A stretch of DNA of 64,000 nucleotides from Enterobacter sp. CC120223-11 (GCF_900215375.1 NZ_OBEF01000018.1:36831-100830), one strand, 5' to 3'; shown: positions 43,368 to 52,882, numbered from the stretch's first letter. A program made the numbers and translations. The notes: generated from the letters alone by a model not told the origin.

Positions 43368-44306
43368 TTAACGGGCGTTAACCAGTTCGCGTTTCATGTC
43401 GATAATCTGCTGGAAATCTGCCACGGTGGCCGGGCCGATGTGCTGGGTGCCGCCCATCGCCTTAATAAAGCAGGCGTGATCTTCCTTGTCCAGTTTCTTC
43501 ACTGCATCCACTACTTTGGCCTTGAAGTCCGCAGGCAGGCTGTTGCTTACCAGGATAGGGCCGTTCGGGATCAGCGGCGACTGCCAGATGATGCGGATGT
43601 TCTTCATCAGGTCCGGATGATCCATGCGGATCAGGCGGTTAAACGCGCCCGCCGTGTAGCCGTCGTTGTAGTCACCGACCATTGAAGTCCAGGTCACTGC
43701 GCCGTCGAACTGCCCGTTCAGCACGCCGAGGATGTCCTGCTCGTGGCCGCCGGAGAAGGTAACGCTGGAGAAGTGATTGTTGTATTTGTTATCCGGCGTG
43801 CCGCCAAACTTCTGCTTGAAGGCCTGGTTCGGGATCAGGAAGCCGGAGGTGGAGTCCGGGTCGGCCATGCCGAAGGATTTCCCTTTCAGATCGTCGATGG
43901 TTTTATACGGGCTGTCGGCTTTAACGATGACCACCGAGTGATAGCCGCGGGACTGATCTTTGTCGTCCACCGCGAGGCCGACGATATCCACCGCTTTCGG
44001 GTTGTTGATGTACACCGAGGCGTAGGAGGACGGTGACATGCTCAGCACCACGTCCACTTTACCGCCGAGCAGGCCCTGGATCACGCCAGAGTAGTCAGAG
44101 GAGTTACGCAGTTTGGTGTCGACGCTCAGCTCTTTATCGAGGAACGTTTTCACGCACTGGTTATCGCCGATTTGCTGGGTGGCGTTCTGCCCGCCCAGAA
44201 TGCCCAGATTTAACTCTTTCGGTTGCTCAGCAGTTGCCTGCCAGGCCACCAGCAGCCCTGCCATCATTGCAGAAAGTCGTAATGCGCGCGTCATGTGCTT
44301 GGTCAT
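43368..44306 (-). CDS. phnD: phosphate/phosphite/phosphonate-binding protein
   Basis: A 312 aa periplasmic PhnD-type protein. Signal peptide of about 28 residues ending ATAEQ. Family blocks LNLGILGGQNATQQIGDN, VDVVLSMSPSSYAS, SFGMADPDSTSGFLIPNQ and FSGGHEQDILGVLNGQFDGA are present. The start at 44306 has AGGC upstream; the longer frame reaching into phnC was rejected. The oxyanion type cannot be told from the sequence. Confidence 0.9.
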   Translation of the reverse strand: MTKHMTRALRLSAMMAGLLVAWQATAEQPKELNLGILGGQNATQQIGDNQCVKTFLDKELSVDTKLRNSSDYSGVIQGLLGGKVDVVLSMSPSSYASVYINNPKAVDIVGLAVDDKDQSRGYHSVVIVKADSPYKTIDDLKGKSFGMADPDSTSGFLIPNQAFKQKFGGTPDNKYNNHFSSVTFSGGHEQDILGVLNGQFDGAVTWTSMVGDYNDGYTAGAFNRLIRMDHPDLMKNIRIIWQSPLIPNGPILVSNSLPADFKAKVVDAVKKLDKEDHACFIKAMGGTQHIGPATVADFQQIIDMKRELVNAR

Positions 44307-44337
44307 TATCGTTGCCTGTGTCGTCTGGTTTTGAGAA

Positions 44338-45180
44338 TCAGTGGAGTTGAGAAATGTCATCGCCGTACAGGTGGTGCAGAACATCCGGGCTCAGATCGTC
44401 CGGATGTCCATCGAACACGATTTGCCCCTGCGCAATGCCAATCACGCGGGTGCAGTAAGTTTTCACCAGTTCAATCGAATGCAGATTGACCATCACGCTG
44501 ATGCCCTGCTCGCTCACTTCTCGCAGCACGTTCATGATGCGCTGCGTATTTTTCGGGTCGAGAGAAGCGACAGGTTCATCGGCCAGTAAAACGGAAGGGT
44601 TCTGGATCAGCGCCCGGCAAATCGCCACGCGCTGCATCTGCCCACCGGAGAGGTTCTCCGCCCGCTGCAGCGCGTGCGGTAGCATGTTCATCCATTCAAG
44701 CAGCGCAATCGCCCGGGCGCGGTCGTCGTCGGAGAAGACCTTAAACAGGGATTTGAGCGTGGAAGTCTGGCTCAGGCGGCCCAGCAGGACGTTGGTCAGC
44801 ACATCAAGGCGCGGCACCAGGCAGAAGTCCTGGAAAATCATCCCGCATTCGCTGCGCCACTGGTTCAGGGCGCGTCCGCTGAGGTGCGACACGTCGCGCG
44901 GCATCCCCACTTCCGGGTAGCTTAATATTTCACCTTCGGTGGCGGCGTGGGTGCCGTTCAGCACGTGCAGCAGCGTGGATTTCCCCGCCCCGCTTCGCCC
45001 GACAATGCCCACCATTTCCCCGGCGTGCAGGTCGAAGCTGATGTCGTTCAGCACCGTCTGCTGGGCGTTATAGGATTTGCTGAGGTTTTTCACGCTCAGC
45101 ACTTTACGCAGATTGGCCTGGGCAGGCTGCGGCTGGAGCGGATAGTCATTCAGGGAAAAAAGTGCGCGAGCGTTGTTCAT
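44338..45180 (-). CDS. phnC: phosphonate-type ABC transporter ATPase
   Basis: A 280 aa PhnC-like ATPase: Walker [11 protein letters not shown]-loop IFQDF, signature LSGGQMQR, Walker [14 protein letters not shown] and switch His in VNLHSIEL. It has an N-terminal extension of about 25 residues before the ATPase core. First gene of the unit phnC-phnD-phnE1-phnE2, with a Pho-box-like element 50 bases upstream. No phosphonatase or C-P lyase gene follows. Confidence 0.9.
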   Translation of the reverse strand: MNNARALFSLNDYPLQPQPAQANLRKVLSVKNLSKSYNAQQTVLNDISFDLHAGEMVGIVGRSGAGKSTLLHVLNGTHAATEGEILSYPEVGMPRDVSHLSGRALNQWRSECGMIFQDFCLVPRLDVLTNVLLGRLSQTSTLKSLFKVFSDDDRARAIALLEWMNMLPHALQRAENLSGGQMQRVAICRALIQNPSVLLADEPVASLDPKNTQRIMNVLREVSEQGISVMVNLHSIELVKTYCTRVIGIAQGQIVFDGHPDDLSPDVLHHLYGDDISQLH

Positions 45181-45230
45181 AAGAGTTCCACGTTGCTGGT
45201 TTTCGCCGTGGGTTATTAACGATGCTGCGC

Positions 45231-45248
45231 GTGACGCTTTAATGACAG
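45231..45248 (-). promoter_or_regulatory. Pho box upstream of phnC
   Basis: On the minus strand CTGTCATTAAAGCGTCAC matches 15 of 18 positions of the PhoB consensus (two 7-base CTGTCAT-type repeats 4 bases apart). A further lone CTGTCAT lies at 45270-45276 in the same orientation. This would place the transporter in the phosphate-starvation regulon. Confidence 0.65.
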
Positions 45249-45355
45249 AAAAACGATAAACAGATGAAGATGACAGACGCCGTTACAACTCTTTTGTTGT
45301 CGTGAGCGGCATTCAGCGCCATTAATAACGCCCTTTTATCGTTGAGACTAATCCT

Positions 45356-45919
45356 GTGCGTTCAGCGCTGTTTGCTCTTTCCCTGCTGGCGGCTCCTGCC
45401 TTCGCCGCCCCGTCCATTCAGGTAGGATTTTCCCCGGAGGGATCGGCACGGACGATGGTTCTGGCGGTGATTAATCACGCGCAGAAATCCATCAATATGA
45501 TTGCTTATGCGTTCCAGGCACCGGACATTACCGCAGCCCTGGAAGCGGCGGCGGCGAGAGGTGTGAAGGTACAATTGGTGGCCGATTTTCGGCGTAATCA
45601 AAACGGTAAAAGTCAGCGCGCATTGAGCGATGTCGCCAGCCACGGCGTGGAGGTCCGGACCGACGCGCACTACCATATCCAGCATGATAAAACGATTATC
45701 GTGGATGGAAGCACGATAGAAACCGGCTCGTTTAACTATGCGCCGTCGGCTGAGACTGAAAACAGTGAAAATGTGCTGGTTATCCGCCATGCGCCAGCCA
45801 TAACCGCGCAGTATCTTGCTCACTGGCGGTCACGCTGGCGCTATGGCGTGCCTTTTACTCCTGAGCCGAAACCGGCTGCCGGGACGCTGGCTCCGCTGAC
45901 GCAAACTGCCCACGGTTAA
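45356..45919 (+). CDS. exported PLD-family endonuclease (Nuc-like)
   Basis: A 187 aa single-domain phospholipase D-superfamily protein, like the Nuc endonuclease of plasmid pKM101. It has a signal peptide (about 1-18, PAFA before APSIQ), and the HKD motif HDKTIIVDG with the following GSFNY (residues about 118-135). A dimer would form one active site; it should act in the periplasm. It starts with GTG. Its last 65 bases overlap the end of the convergent GPH transporter gene. No plasmid-type neighbours are present. Confidence 0.85.
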   Translation: MRSALFALSLLAAPAFAAPSIQVGFSPEGSARTMVLAVINHAQKSINMIAYAFQAPDITAALEAAAARGVKVQLVADFRRNQNGKSQRALSDVASHGVEVRTDAHYHIQHDKTIIVDGSTIETGSFNYAPSAETENSENVLVIRHAPAITAQYLAHWRSRWRYGVPFTPEPKPAAGTLAPLTQTAHG

Positions 45920-47246
45920 GGTCGCCAACCACCGCATTCATCCGCGCCTCATTCAGGCTGTAGAACTTAATCGACAGCGCGGTCAGCACGTAGAACACGG
46001 ATGGGATCACTGAGAACAGCAGCACGATACCGCCGATGGCCTCGGCAGACTGCACGGTGCTGCCCGAAGCATAGCCATAATACGCCAGCACCCAGCCAAG
46101 AATGGCCCCGCCGACTGCCACGCCAAGCTTGATCACAAAGATATTCGCCGCGACGTTCATGCCGGTGATACGACGCTGGGTTTTCCATTCACCGTAGTTG
46201 TTGGTGTCGGTGATCATTGACCACTGAATGGCGGCGTTTCCGCCCTGCACCAGCTGGATAAGCATGTGGAAGAACAGCGGTATCGCCCAGTACTGCACCG
46301 GAAGCCAGAAGCAGGCCATGCCCAGGGCGGCATTCACCATGTTGATCCAGAAAGAGAGCTTCACTTTGCAGAAGCGGGTGCCGAAGGGTTTTGCCAGCAC
46401 CGAGCCAAACATCGAGGCGAACATGCCGCCGAGCATAAACCAGCTGATAATGTCTGACCCTTTGCTCAGCACGCTGTTGACGTAATAGACCACCGCCCCG
46501 CCGCGGATCACCACCGCCACCAGCATCATAAAGTTGTAAACCGACAATATGCGCCACTGATCGTTACGGAAGAGAATTTTAATATCCCTGGAAATATTCA
46601 GGTTTTCTTCTTTGATGGGCTGCACGCGTTCTTTGGTGGTAAAGAAGCAGACAATAAACATCAGGCAACCAATCACGCCAAATATTGCCATTGCGGCCTG
46701 AACACCGGCGGCTCTGTCGCCAGGGTAGAGAAAATCGGCCAGCGGTAAAATAAACGCAGTACCCAGTGCGCCACCAATCGGCGTAATAGCAAATCGCCAT
46801 GACTGAAGGGATAAACTTTCCTGCGGATCGGTGGTTAACGCGGCCCCCAGAGAACAGTATGGAATATTAATCGCGGTATACATCAGGGTCATAAAAATAT
46901 AGGCCGCAACGGCGTAAACCACTTTTCCACTGTCTGAAAAACTTGGGATGGAATAGACCAGCACGCAGCTGACGGCGAAGGGAATACAGATGGCCATCAG
47001 CCAGGGACGGAAGCGCCCCCAGCGGGTGGCCGTGGCATCGGCAATGGCGCCCATAATGGGATCGGTAATCGCGTCGAGCACGCGAACCAGTAAAAACATC
47101 GTGCCCATCACTGCCGGAGGCAAACCGTAAATATCGGTGTAGTACCAGGCCAGAATAGCGACGGAAGAATCAAAAACAATATGGCTGGCGGCATCACCGA
47201 GGCTATAGCCAACTTTTTCTCTGACGGATAACTTTTCTCCTGCCAC
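45855..47246 (-). CDS. GPH-family sugar (glycoside) transporter
   Basis: A 463 aa glycoside-pentoside-hexuronide:cation symporter, related to YicJ, MelB and XylP, with about 12 membrane segments; GYSLGDAASHIVFDSSVAILAWYYTD (quoted only as the first-segment block) and DAITDPIMGAIADATATRWGRFRPW lie near the start. GTG 47246 has GGGGAG 7 bases before it, better than TTG 47252. A 14-base LacI-type operator lies 29 bases upstream. There is no glycosidase partner in the unit, so the sugar is open. Confidence 0.86.
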   Translation of the reverse strand: MAGEKLSVREKVGYSLGDAASHIVFDSSVAILAWYYTDIYGLPPAVMGTMFLLVRVLDAITDPIMGAIADATATRWGRFRPWLMAICIPFAVSCVLVYSIPSFSDSGKVVYAVAAYIFMTLMYTAINIPYCSLGAALTTDPQESLSLQSWRFAITPIGGALGTAFILPLADFLYPGDRAAGVQAAMAIFGVIGCLMFIVCFFTTKERVQPIKEENLNISRDIKILFRNDQWRILSVYNFMMLVAVVIRGGAVVYYVNSVLSKGSDIISWFMLGGMFASMFGSVLAKPFGTRFCKVKLSFWINMVNAALGMACFWLPVQYWAIPLFFHMLIQLVQGGNAAIQWSMITDTNNYGEWKTQRRITGMNVAANIFVIKLGVAVGGAILGWVLAYYGYASGSTVQSAEAIGGIVLLFSVIPSVFYVLTALSIKFYSLNEARMNAVVGDLNRGQFASAEPASRQPVSAQE

Positions 47247-47274
47247 AATCAAACTCCCCTTCAGTATTAAAGTG

Positions 47275-47288
47275 AGAAACCGGTTTCT
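47275..47288. promoter_or_regulatory. LacI/GalR-type operator upstream of the GPH transporter
   Basis: AGAAACCGGTTTCT is a perfect 14-base palindrome with the central CG of LacI-family operators; it is close to the AscG site TGAAACCGGTTTCA. It probably mediates sugar-dependent repression of the transporter. The regulator gene is not in the window. Confidence 0.65.
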
Positions 47289-47547
47289 TATGTGGCGCTA
47301 TTTTTTGCACAGCCGGGGAAAGGCGGTCTATTACGATTTTTTGCCTGCTCCTTATGTTTTTTGCTTTATGTGATCCCGAGGGTTCAGAAATGATATTTGA
47401 GCCCTTTTTTTGTTTTGCACTTCACATATCCACCACAGCGGGAATTGTCCTTAATGGGCAAAAACGTTAACTCCGACACGCGGCGGAAACGAGTTTCGTC
47501 TATGGTTACAGGCAGCGGAATATGCGCTGTTAAAAGGAGAATCAACA

Positions 47548-49239
47548 ATGAATAAGCCCGTTTTGCGCCGTCCTGACACCCTTTCCCTTGCCCTGCGGCT
47601 GGCACTTGGGGGCGCGCTATTTTCGCTGGGCCTCGCTTGTGCGCAGGCCGACGAGGCACAGCCTCAGTCGCCGGATGTTTTATTGGGTCCGCTGTTTAAC
47701 GACGTGCAGAGCGCGAAGCTGTTTCCCGATCAGAAAACTTTTGCCGACGCTGTACCGAACAGCGACCCGCTGATGATCCTTGCGGACTACCGGATGCAGC
47801 GCTCCCAGAGCAGCTTTGACCTGCGCCACTTCGTGGACGTCAACTTCACGCTGCCTCAGGAAAAAGACAAGTACGTGCCGCCGAAGGATCAGAGCCTGCG
47901 CGATCATATTGACGGACTGTGGCCGGTGCTGACGCGCACCACCGACAAGGCCGAAAAATGGGATTCCCTGCTGCCGCTGCCGAAGCCCTACGTCGTACCC
48001 GGCGGGCGATTCCGTGAGGTTTATTACTGGGACAGCTACTTCACCATGCTGGGCCTGGCGGAGAGCGGCCACTGGGACAAAATCGAGGACATGGTCGCCA
48101 ACTTCGCTTATGAAATTGACACCTGGGGCCATATTCCCAACGGCAACCGCAGCTACTACTTGAGCCGCTCGCAGCCGCCGTTCTTCTCTCTGATGGTGGA
48201 GCTGCTCGCCACGCACGAACCGGACGCACTGAAGACGTATCTGCCGCAGATGGAGAAAGAGCACGCTTACTGGATGGAAGGGGCCGAATCGCTGCAAAAC
48301 GGCTCGGCAAATAAACGCGTGGTAAAACTCGACGATGGTGCCCTGCTCAACCGCTACTGGGACGACAAAGACACGCCGCGTCCTGAATCCTGGCTGGATG
48401 ACGTCAACACCGCCAAAAGTAACCCGAATCGTCCTGCCACGGAAATCTACCGCGACCTGCGGTCCGCCGCCGCCTCTGGCTGGGATTTCAGCTCACGCTG
48501 GATGGATGACCCGCAGAAACTCAGCACGATCCGCACCACCAGCATCGTGCCGGTCGATCTGAACTCACTGATGTTCCGGATGGAGAAAATCATCGCCACC
48601 GCCAGTAAAGCCGCGGGCGACGACGCCAAAGCCAGCCGCTATAACGCTCTGGCAGGCGATCGTCAGAAAGCGATGGAAAAATACCTGTGGAACGACAAAG
48701 AGGGCTGGTACGCCGATTACGATCTCAAATCGAAAAAGGTGCGTAATCAACTGACCGCTGCCGCGCTGTTCCCGCTTTACGTGCATGCGGCCTCCAACGA
48801 CCGAGCCGCGAAAGTCGCCGCCGTGACGGAATCCCGCCTGCTGAAACCGGGCGGTATCACCACCACCACCGTGAACAGCGGCCAACAGTGGGACGCGCCG
48901 AACGGCTGGGCACCACTGCAATGGGTGGCCACCGAAGGCCTGCAAAATTACGGCAAAGAGAAGCTGGCCATGGAAGTGAGCTGGCGTTTTCTGACCAACG
49001 TGCAGCACACCTACGACAGCCAGCAGAAACTGGTCGAGAAGTATGACATCACCTCTACCGGCACCGGAGGCGGCGGCGGCGAATACCCACTCCAGGACGG
49101 CTTCGGCTGGAGTAACGGCGTGACGCTGAAGATGCTCGATCTGATCTGTCCGAAAGAGAAGCCGTGCGATGACGTGCCGAAAAACCGACCGGCGCCTGCT
49201 CCTGCGGCCCCGTCAGCTCCGGCGACAAAAGCACAATAA
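47548..49239 (+). CDS. treA: periplasmic trehalase
   Basis: Hydrolyses trehalose to two glucose molecules in the periplasm (GH37). The 563 aa protein (E. coli TreA 565) has a signal peptide of about 34 residues and both trehalase signatures, [14 protein letters not shown] and [13 protein letters not shown], plus the glycine-rich GTGGGGGEY. The C-terminus ends in an Ala/Pro-rich tail ([16 protein letters not shown]). AAGGAGA precedes the ATG. A 295-base region upstream, shared with the GPH transporter, holds the control sites. Confidence 0.96.
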   Translation: MNKPVLRRPDTLSLALRLALGGALFSLGLACAQADEAQPQSPDVLLGPLFNDVQSAKLFPDQKTFADAVPNSDPLMILADYRMQRSQSSFDLRHFVDVNFTLPQEKDKYVPPKDQSLRDHIDGLWPVLTRTTDKAEKWDSLLPLPKPYVVPGGRFREVYYWDSYFTMLGLAESGHWDKIEDMVANFAYEIDTWGHIPNGNRSYYLSRSQPPFFSLMVELLATHEPDALKTYLPQMEKEHAYWMEGAESLQNGSANKRVVKLDDGALLNRYWDDKDTPRPESWLDDVNTAKSNPNRPATEIYRDLRSAAASGWDFSSRWMDDPQKLSTIRTTSIVPVDLNSLMFRMEKIIATASKAAGDDAKASRYNALAGDRQKAMEKYLWNDKEGWYADYDLKSKKVRNQLTAAALFPLYVHAASNDRAAKVAAVTESRLLKPGGITTTTVNSGQQWDAPNGWAPLQWVATEGLQNYGKEKLAMEVSWRFLTNVQHTYDSQQKLVEKYDITSTGTGGGGGEYPLQDGFGWSNGVTLKMLDLICPKEKPCDDVPKNRPAPAPAAPSAPATKAQ

Positions 49240-49248
49240 CCCTCAACC

Positions 49249-49340
49249 GTGCCGGGCGGCGCTGACCTGCCCGGCCTGCGAGCTGCCCTCTCCGGCTGTT
49301 TTTGTAGGCCAGGTAAGGCTTCAGCCGTCACCTGGCAATT
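49249..49340. repeat. REP pair after treA
   Basis: GTGCCGGGCGGCGCTGACC / GCCCGGCCTGCG and TGTAGGCCAGGTAAGGC / GTCACCTGGCA are REP-type palindromes in inverse orientation, 10 bases past the treA stop. Confidence 0.75.
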
Positions 49341-49405
49341 CCCCGGCACGCCTACCCAAAATGGTAGTCAGCTCGTGACTTCTCCGCTTGATTCAGCTAA
49401 CGCAA

Positions 49406-49424
49406 ACAATAATAATTCGCATTC
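49406..49424 (+). promoter_or_regulatory. Fur box upstream of siderophore receptor
   Basis: AACAATAATAATTCGCATT matches 11 of 19 positions of the Fur consensus, the level common for real sites, about 80 bases before the receptor start. Iron-dependent repression is expected. Confidence 0.55.
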
Positions 49425-49506
49425 TTTTTAGCGAAAAATGACATTTTCGTACGTTTTGACACGGCGGCGCACAGGCGTGCCAGACCGTGTTTCTCAGGAT
49501 TATGTG

Positions 49507-51627
49507 ATGAATAACTTTCTGCCTCTTAAACGCTCGTCGGTGCTTTGTGCGCTGGCGCTGGCCTTCCCTTGCGCCGTATTCGCAGAAGAAACCGTGGTCG
49601 TCACGGCGCAGCCGGTGGAATCTGCCACCGCACCGACCAAAGGCTATAGCGCGAAAACCTCTACGGGTTCGACCAAAACCGATCAGCCGTTAATCACCAC
49701 CGCCCAGTCAGTCTCCGTCGTCACGCGTCAGCAGATGGAAGATCAGGGCGTCAGTAACGTGAGCCAGGCGCTGAGCTATACGCCGGGCGTCTACAGCACC
49801 TTTGGCGGCGCGGCAACGCGCTTTGATGCCATTTCACTGCGCGGCTACCACGGCGGCGACGTCGATAACATCTTCCTCGACGGCATGCGCCTGATGAGCG
49901 ACGGCGGCAGTCACAACATCATTCAGATTGACCCGTGGTTCCTCGATCGCATCGATGTGATTAAAGGCCCCTCCTCTGCACTTTACGGCCAGAGCGTGCC
50001 GGGCGGGCTGGTGAATCTCACGTCGAAACGTCCGCAGTTTACCTCCGAGGGCCATATTCAGGCGTTTGGCGGGACCCAGAACACCAAAGGCGCAGCGTTC
50101 GATTACACCGACGCCATCAATGACCAGTGGGCATATCGCCTGACCGGTATTACCCGCAACACCGACACGCAGTTCGACAACACACGCGAAGAGCGGTACG
50201 CCATTTCTCCATCGCTGCTGTGGCAGCCGGACTCCGACACCAGCCTGCTGCTGCGCGCCTATCTGCAAAAAGATCCGTCAGGCGGCTATCACGGCTCGCT
50301 GCCGCTGGACGGCACGCGCTATGAGCACAACGGACGCAAGCTCAGCAATCACACGAACGAAGGCGACCCGGGCGACGGCTATCAGCGCCGGGAGCAGATC
50401 TACAGCTATGAGTTCGACCATCAGTTCAACGATGTCTGGTCTGTGCATTCAAGCGGCAGCTACACCCACTCCGACGTGAAGCTCGATCAGGTGTATCAGG
50501 TCGGCTGGGTAGACGACAGCGATATGCTGGCCCGCGGCTACAGCGGCTCAAAGGGCTCCCTCGACGGTTGGTCAACCGACAACCGCGTGAAGGCGGACTT
50601 CACCACCGGCGAGGTCGCGCACACGCTGATTCTGGGCGGCGAATATCACCGCTTCCGCAATGACATCTGGACCGGAGCAGGCAGCGCTTCCCCGCTGAAC
50701 CCGTGGACTTACTACACGCCGCAGACCGGGCATACCGTCACGTACAGCGACGATAACAACCGCCGCTACTATCAGGCTGGCGTCTATCTTCAGGACGAGA
50801 TGGTGTGGAATCGCTGGCATGCGAATCTCTCGACCCGCTATGACCGCATCGTTTCAGAGCAGGTCAGCGACACCTTTGGCACCTCGGCCCGACGTTCGGA
50901 TGACCATATCAGCAGCCGCGCCTCGCTGCTTTACGCTTTCGAAAACGGTCTGTCGCCGTACCTGAGCTACAGCCAGGCGATTACGCCTGCCATGCTGTCG
51001 GGGCCGGACGGCAATCTGCTCAAGCCCACCACGGCAGAACAGTATGAAGCGGGCCTGAAGTTCCAGCCGCCGGGCAGCGCAGATCTCTACAGCATTGCTA
51101 TCTACGACCTGACACAGAAAGACGTGGCAACCCGCGATCCGAACATCGGCACGGCCACTTTCCTGCCCGCCGGGAAAGTGCACTCGCAGGGGGTTGAACT
51201 GGAAGCACGCAATCAGCTGACGCCTCGCCTCAGCACCATCGCAGGCTACACCTGGAACCGCCTGCGCTTTGCCGATACCAAAGACGGCACCGACGACAAT
51301 ACGCCGCAGCTGACCCCGGACCAGATGGCCTCCCTGTGGGCGCATTATCAGTTTGATTTCGGTATCAGCGCGGGCGCTGGCGTGCGTTACATCGGTAAGC
51401 AATGGGCGGATGACACCAATACCGAACGTCTGCCGTCCACTACGCTGATTGATGCGATGGTTCGTGCCGATTTAGGGGCCTGGAACTCCGCCCTGAAAGG
51501 CGCGTACTTGCAGGTCAACGCCAACAACCTGACCGACCGCGAGTACATTTCAGGCTGCTATGGCACCAATAACTGCTACTGGGGAGCGGAGCGTTCGGTG
51601 ACAGCAACCCTGGGGTATGATTTCTGA
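49507..51627 (+). CDS. TonB-dependent siderophore receptor, FoxA/FhuA type
   Basis: A 706 aa outer-membrane receptor. Signal peptide of about 24 residues (AVFA before EETVVV); TonB box ETVVVTA; plug domain with QSVSVVTRQQMEDQGVSNVSQAL and VPGGLVNLTSKRP; 22-strand barrel ending in TATLGYDF with a terminal Phe. The pair GCYGTNNCYWG near the C-terminus is a feature of hydroxamate receptors (FhuA, FoxA, FhuE). Ferrioxamine or another hydroxamate is the likely ligand. ATG 49507 has AGGA 7 bases upstream; a longer frame from 49438 lacks a signal sequence. Confidence 0.88.
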   Translation: MNNFLPLKRSSVLCALALAFPCAVFAEETVVVTAQPVESATAPTKGYSAKTSTGSTKTDQPLITTAQSVSVVTRQQMEDQGVSNVSQALSYTPGVYSTFGGAATRFDAISLRGYHGGDVDNIFLDGMRLMSDGGSHNIIQIDPWFLDRIDVIKGPSSALYGQSVPGGLVNLTSKRPQFTSEGHIQAFGGTQNTKGAAFDYTDAINDQWAYRLTGITRNTDTQFDNTREERYAISPSLLWQPDSDTSLLLRAYLQKDPSGGYHGSLPLDGTRYEHNGRKLSNHTNEGDPGDGYQRREQIYSYEFDHQFNDVWSVHSSGSYTHSDVKLDQVYQVGWVDDSDMLARGYSGSKGSLDGWSTDNRVKADFTTGEVAHTLILGGEYHRFRNDIWTGAGSASPLNPWTYYTPQTGHTVTYSDDNNRRYYQAGVYLQDEMVWNRWHANLSTRYDRIVSEQVSDTFGTSARRSDDHISSRASLLYAFENGLSPYLSYSQAITPAMLSGPDGNLLKPTTAEQYEAGLKFQPPGSADLYSIAIYDLTQKDVATRDPNIGTATFLPAGKVHSQGVELEARNQLTPRLSTIAGYTWNRLRFADTKDGTDDNTPQLTPDQMASLWAHYQFDFGISAGAGVRYIGKQWADDTNTERLPSTTLIDAMVRADLGAWNSALKGAYLQVNANNLTDREYISGCYGTNNCYWGAERSVTATLGYDF

Positions 51628-51645
51628 TTCATTCCTGAAAATGGA

Positions 51646-51673
51646 AAGGGCAGCCAAGTGGCTGCCCTTTTTT
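51646..51673 (+). terminator. intrinsic terminator after siderophore receptor
   Basis: AAGGGCAGCC-AAGT-GGCTGCCCTT followed by a T run: a perfect 10-base stem 18 bases past the stop. Confidence 0.92.
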
Positions 51674-51688
51674 ATTACTCGTTATTGC

Positions 51689-51943
51689 TTATGCGTTGCG
51701 GCGCAGCAGTCGGAAGACCACCAGCACCACGATGGCACCCACAACCGCCACCAGGAAACTGTGCATGTTAAAACCGTTGACGCTGCCGATCCCGAACATG
51801 GTGGCCAGCCAGCCGCCAACAACGGCACCGACAATCCCCAGGACACAGGTCAGAATAAAGCCGCCACCGTCACGGCCCGGCATAATCAGTTTAGCGATAA
51901 CACCTGCGATCAGTCCGAATACAATCCACGTCAGAATGCCCAT
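51689..51943 (-). CDS. ymgE: GlsB/YeaQ/YmgE-family membrane protein
   Basis: A small 84 aa inner-membrane protein of the transglycosylase-associated (YmgE) family, with three hydrophobic segments and the conserved MPGRDGGGF and LGIVGAVVGGWLATMFG. Its function is not known; relatives are stress-induced. The start at 51943 was chosen because AGGAGG stands about 9 bases upstream, whereas for the ATG at 51952 the same site would directly abut the codon. Confidence 0.92.
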   Translation of the reverse strand: MGILTWIVFGLIAGVIAKLIMPGRDGGGFILTCVLGIVGAVVGGWLATMFGIGSVNGFNMHSFLVAVVGAIVVLVVFRLLRRNA

Positions 51944-52088
51944 TTCAACCATCCTCCTAAAAATAAAATAACCGCAAATAAAACGAGCGTATTGTGCGCT
52001 CCGGTTAACTTAAGTATAGGTAAACATTCCTAAAACGAAGGGCGTTAACTGAAATTTTTATCCGCCAAAATATTTTCACCCGTTTGTA

Positions 52089-52115
52089 TTAAGTTCTTGT
52101 GGGCGCTGCCGATAG
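52089..52115 (+). promoter_or_regulatory. sigma-28 (FliA) promoter of ycgR
   Basis: TTAAGTTC, 11 bases, GCCGATAG: close to the flagellar class 3 consensus TAAAGTTT-N11-GCCGATAA, with exact spacing, 35 bases before the ycgR start. It places ycgR in the flagellar regulon, as in E. coli. Confidence 0.88.
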
Positions 52116-52150
52116 TTGATCGAATCTCTGTCAATAAGGAGCTATCGGGC

Positions 52151-52882
52151 GTGAGTCATTACAATGAGCAATTCCTTAAACAAAATCCGCTGGCAGTGTT
52201 AAACGTTCTGCGCGATCTGCATCGCGATCGCATTCCTCTGCGCGTTTCCTGGGGAACGTCGCAGTTTATCAGCCGCATTCTCGACGTCTCGTCGCAGGCA
52301 CTGATTATCGACTATGGCAGCCAGGAGTATGAAAACCGCGCGGTGCAGCGGGCTGAAAATATCACCCTCTCAGCTGAAACTCAGGGTGCCAAAATCGAAT
52401 TTACCGTGCCGAAGATTAGCCATGGCCAGTTCCTCGATCTGCCCGCCTTTACTATGCCTGTTCCGCCGTCCCTCTGGTTCGTCCAGCGTCGGGAGTTTTT
52501 CCGCATCAGCGCCCCGCTCCATCCGGTTTATTACTGTAAGGCGAAGCTTGCCGATAAGAGCGAAATCCGCTTCCGACTCTGCGACCTGTCGCTCGGTGGG
52601 ATGGGCGCGCTGATGGATGAAGCGCCACCTGCTGCACTGAAATCAGGCGTGATGATCCCGCAGATGGAGCTCGATATGGGGGAATGGGGGAAATTTCACT
52701 TTGACGCTCAGCTGATTTCGCTCAGTGAACGGAAGGTGGTGGACAGCAAGAATGAAACTATCAGTACGCCCCGCCTGAGCTTTCGCTTTCTCAACGTCAG
52801 CCCGGCGGTTGAACGCACACTCCAGCGAATCATCTTCTCCCTGGAGCGTGAGGCGCGGGAACGCGCCAATAAGGTCCGCTAA
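52151..52882 (+). CDS. ycgR: flagellar brake protein, c-di-GMP-binding PilZ
   Basis: A 243 aa protein that slows flagellar rotation when bound to c-di-GMP. The N-terminal YcgR domain is followed by a PilZ domain with the RRxxxR motif (Arg113, Arg114, Arg118) and D145-L-S-L-G-G. The GTG start at 52151 (VSHYNEQFLKQNP) matches E. coli YcgR and is preceded by AAGGAG; longer frames run over the sigma-28 promoter. Its stop abuts the convergent emtA stop. Confidence 0.95.
   Translation: MSHYNEQFLKQNPLAVLNVLRDLHRDRIPLRVSWGTSQFISRILDVSSQALIIDYGSQEYENRAVQRAENITLSAETQGAKIEFTVPKISHGQFLDLPAFTMPVPPSLWFVQRREFFRISAPLHPVYYCKAKLADKSEIRFRLCDLSLGGMGALMDEAPPAALKSGVMIPQMELDMGEWGKFHFDAQLISLSERKVVDSKNETISTPRLSFRFLNVSPAVERTLQRIIFSLEREARERANKVR

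Noticed and set aside
45356..45919. Plasmid remnant because the PLD nuclease resembles Nuc of pKM101
   Set aside because: No conjugation, replication or mobile-element genes adjoin it; PLD nucleases also occur on chromosomes.
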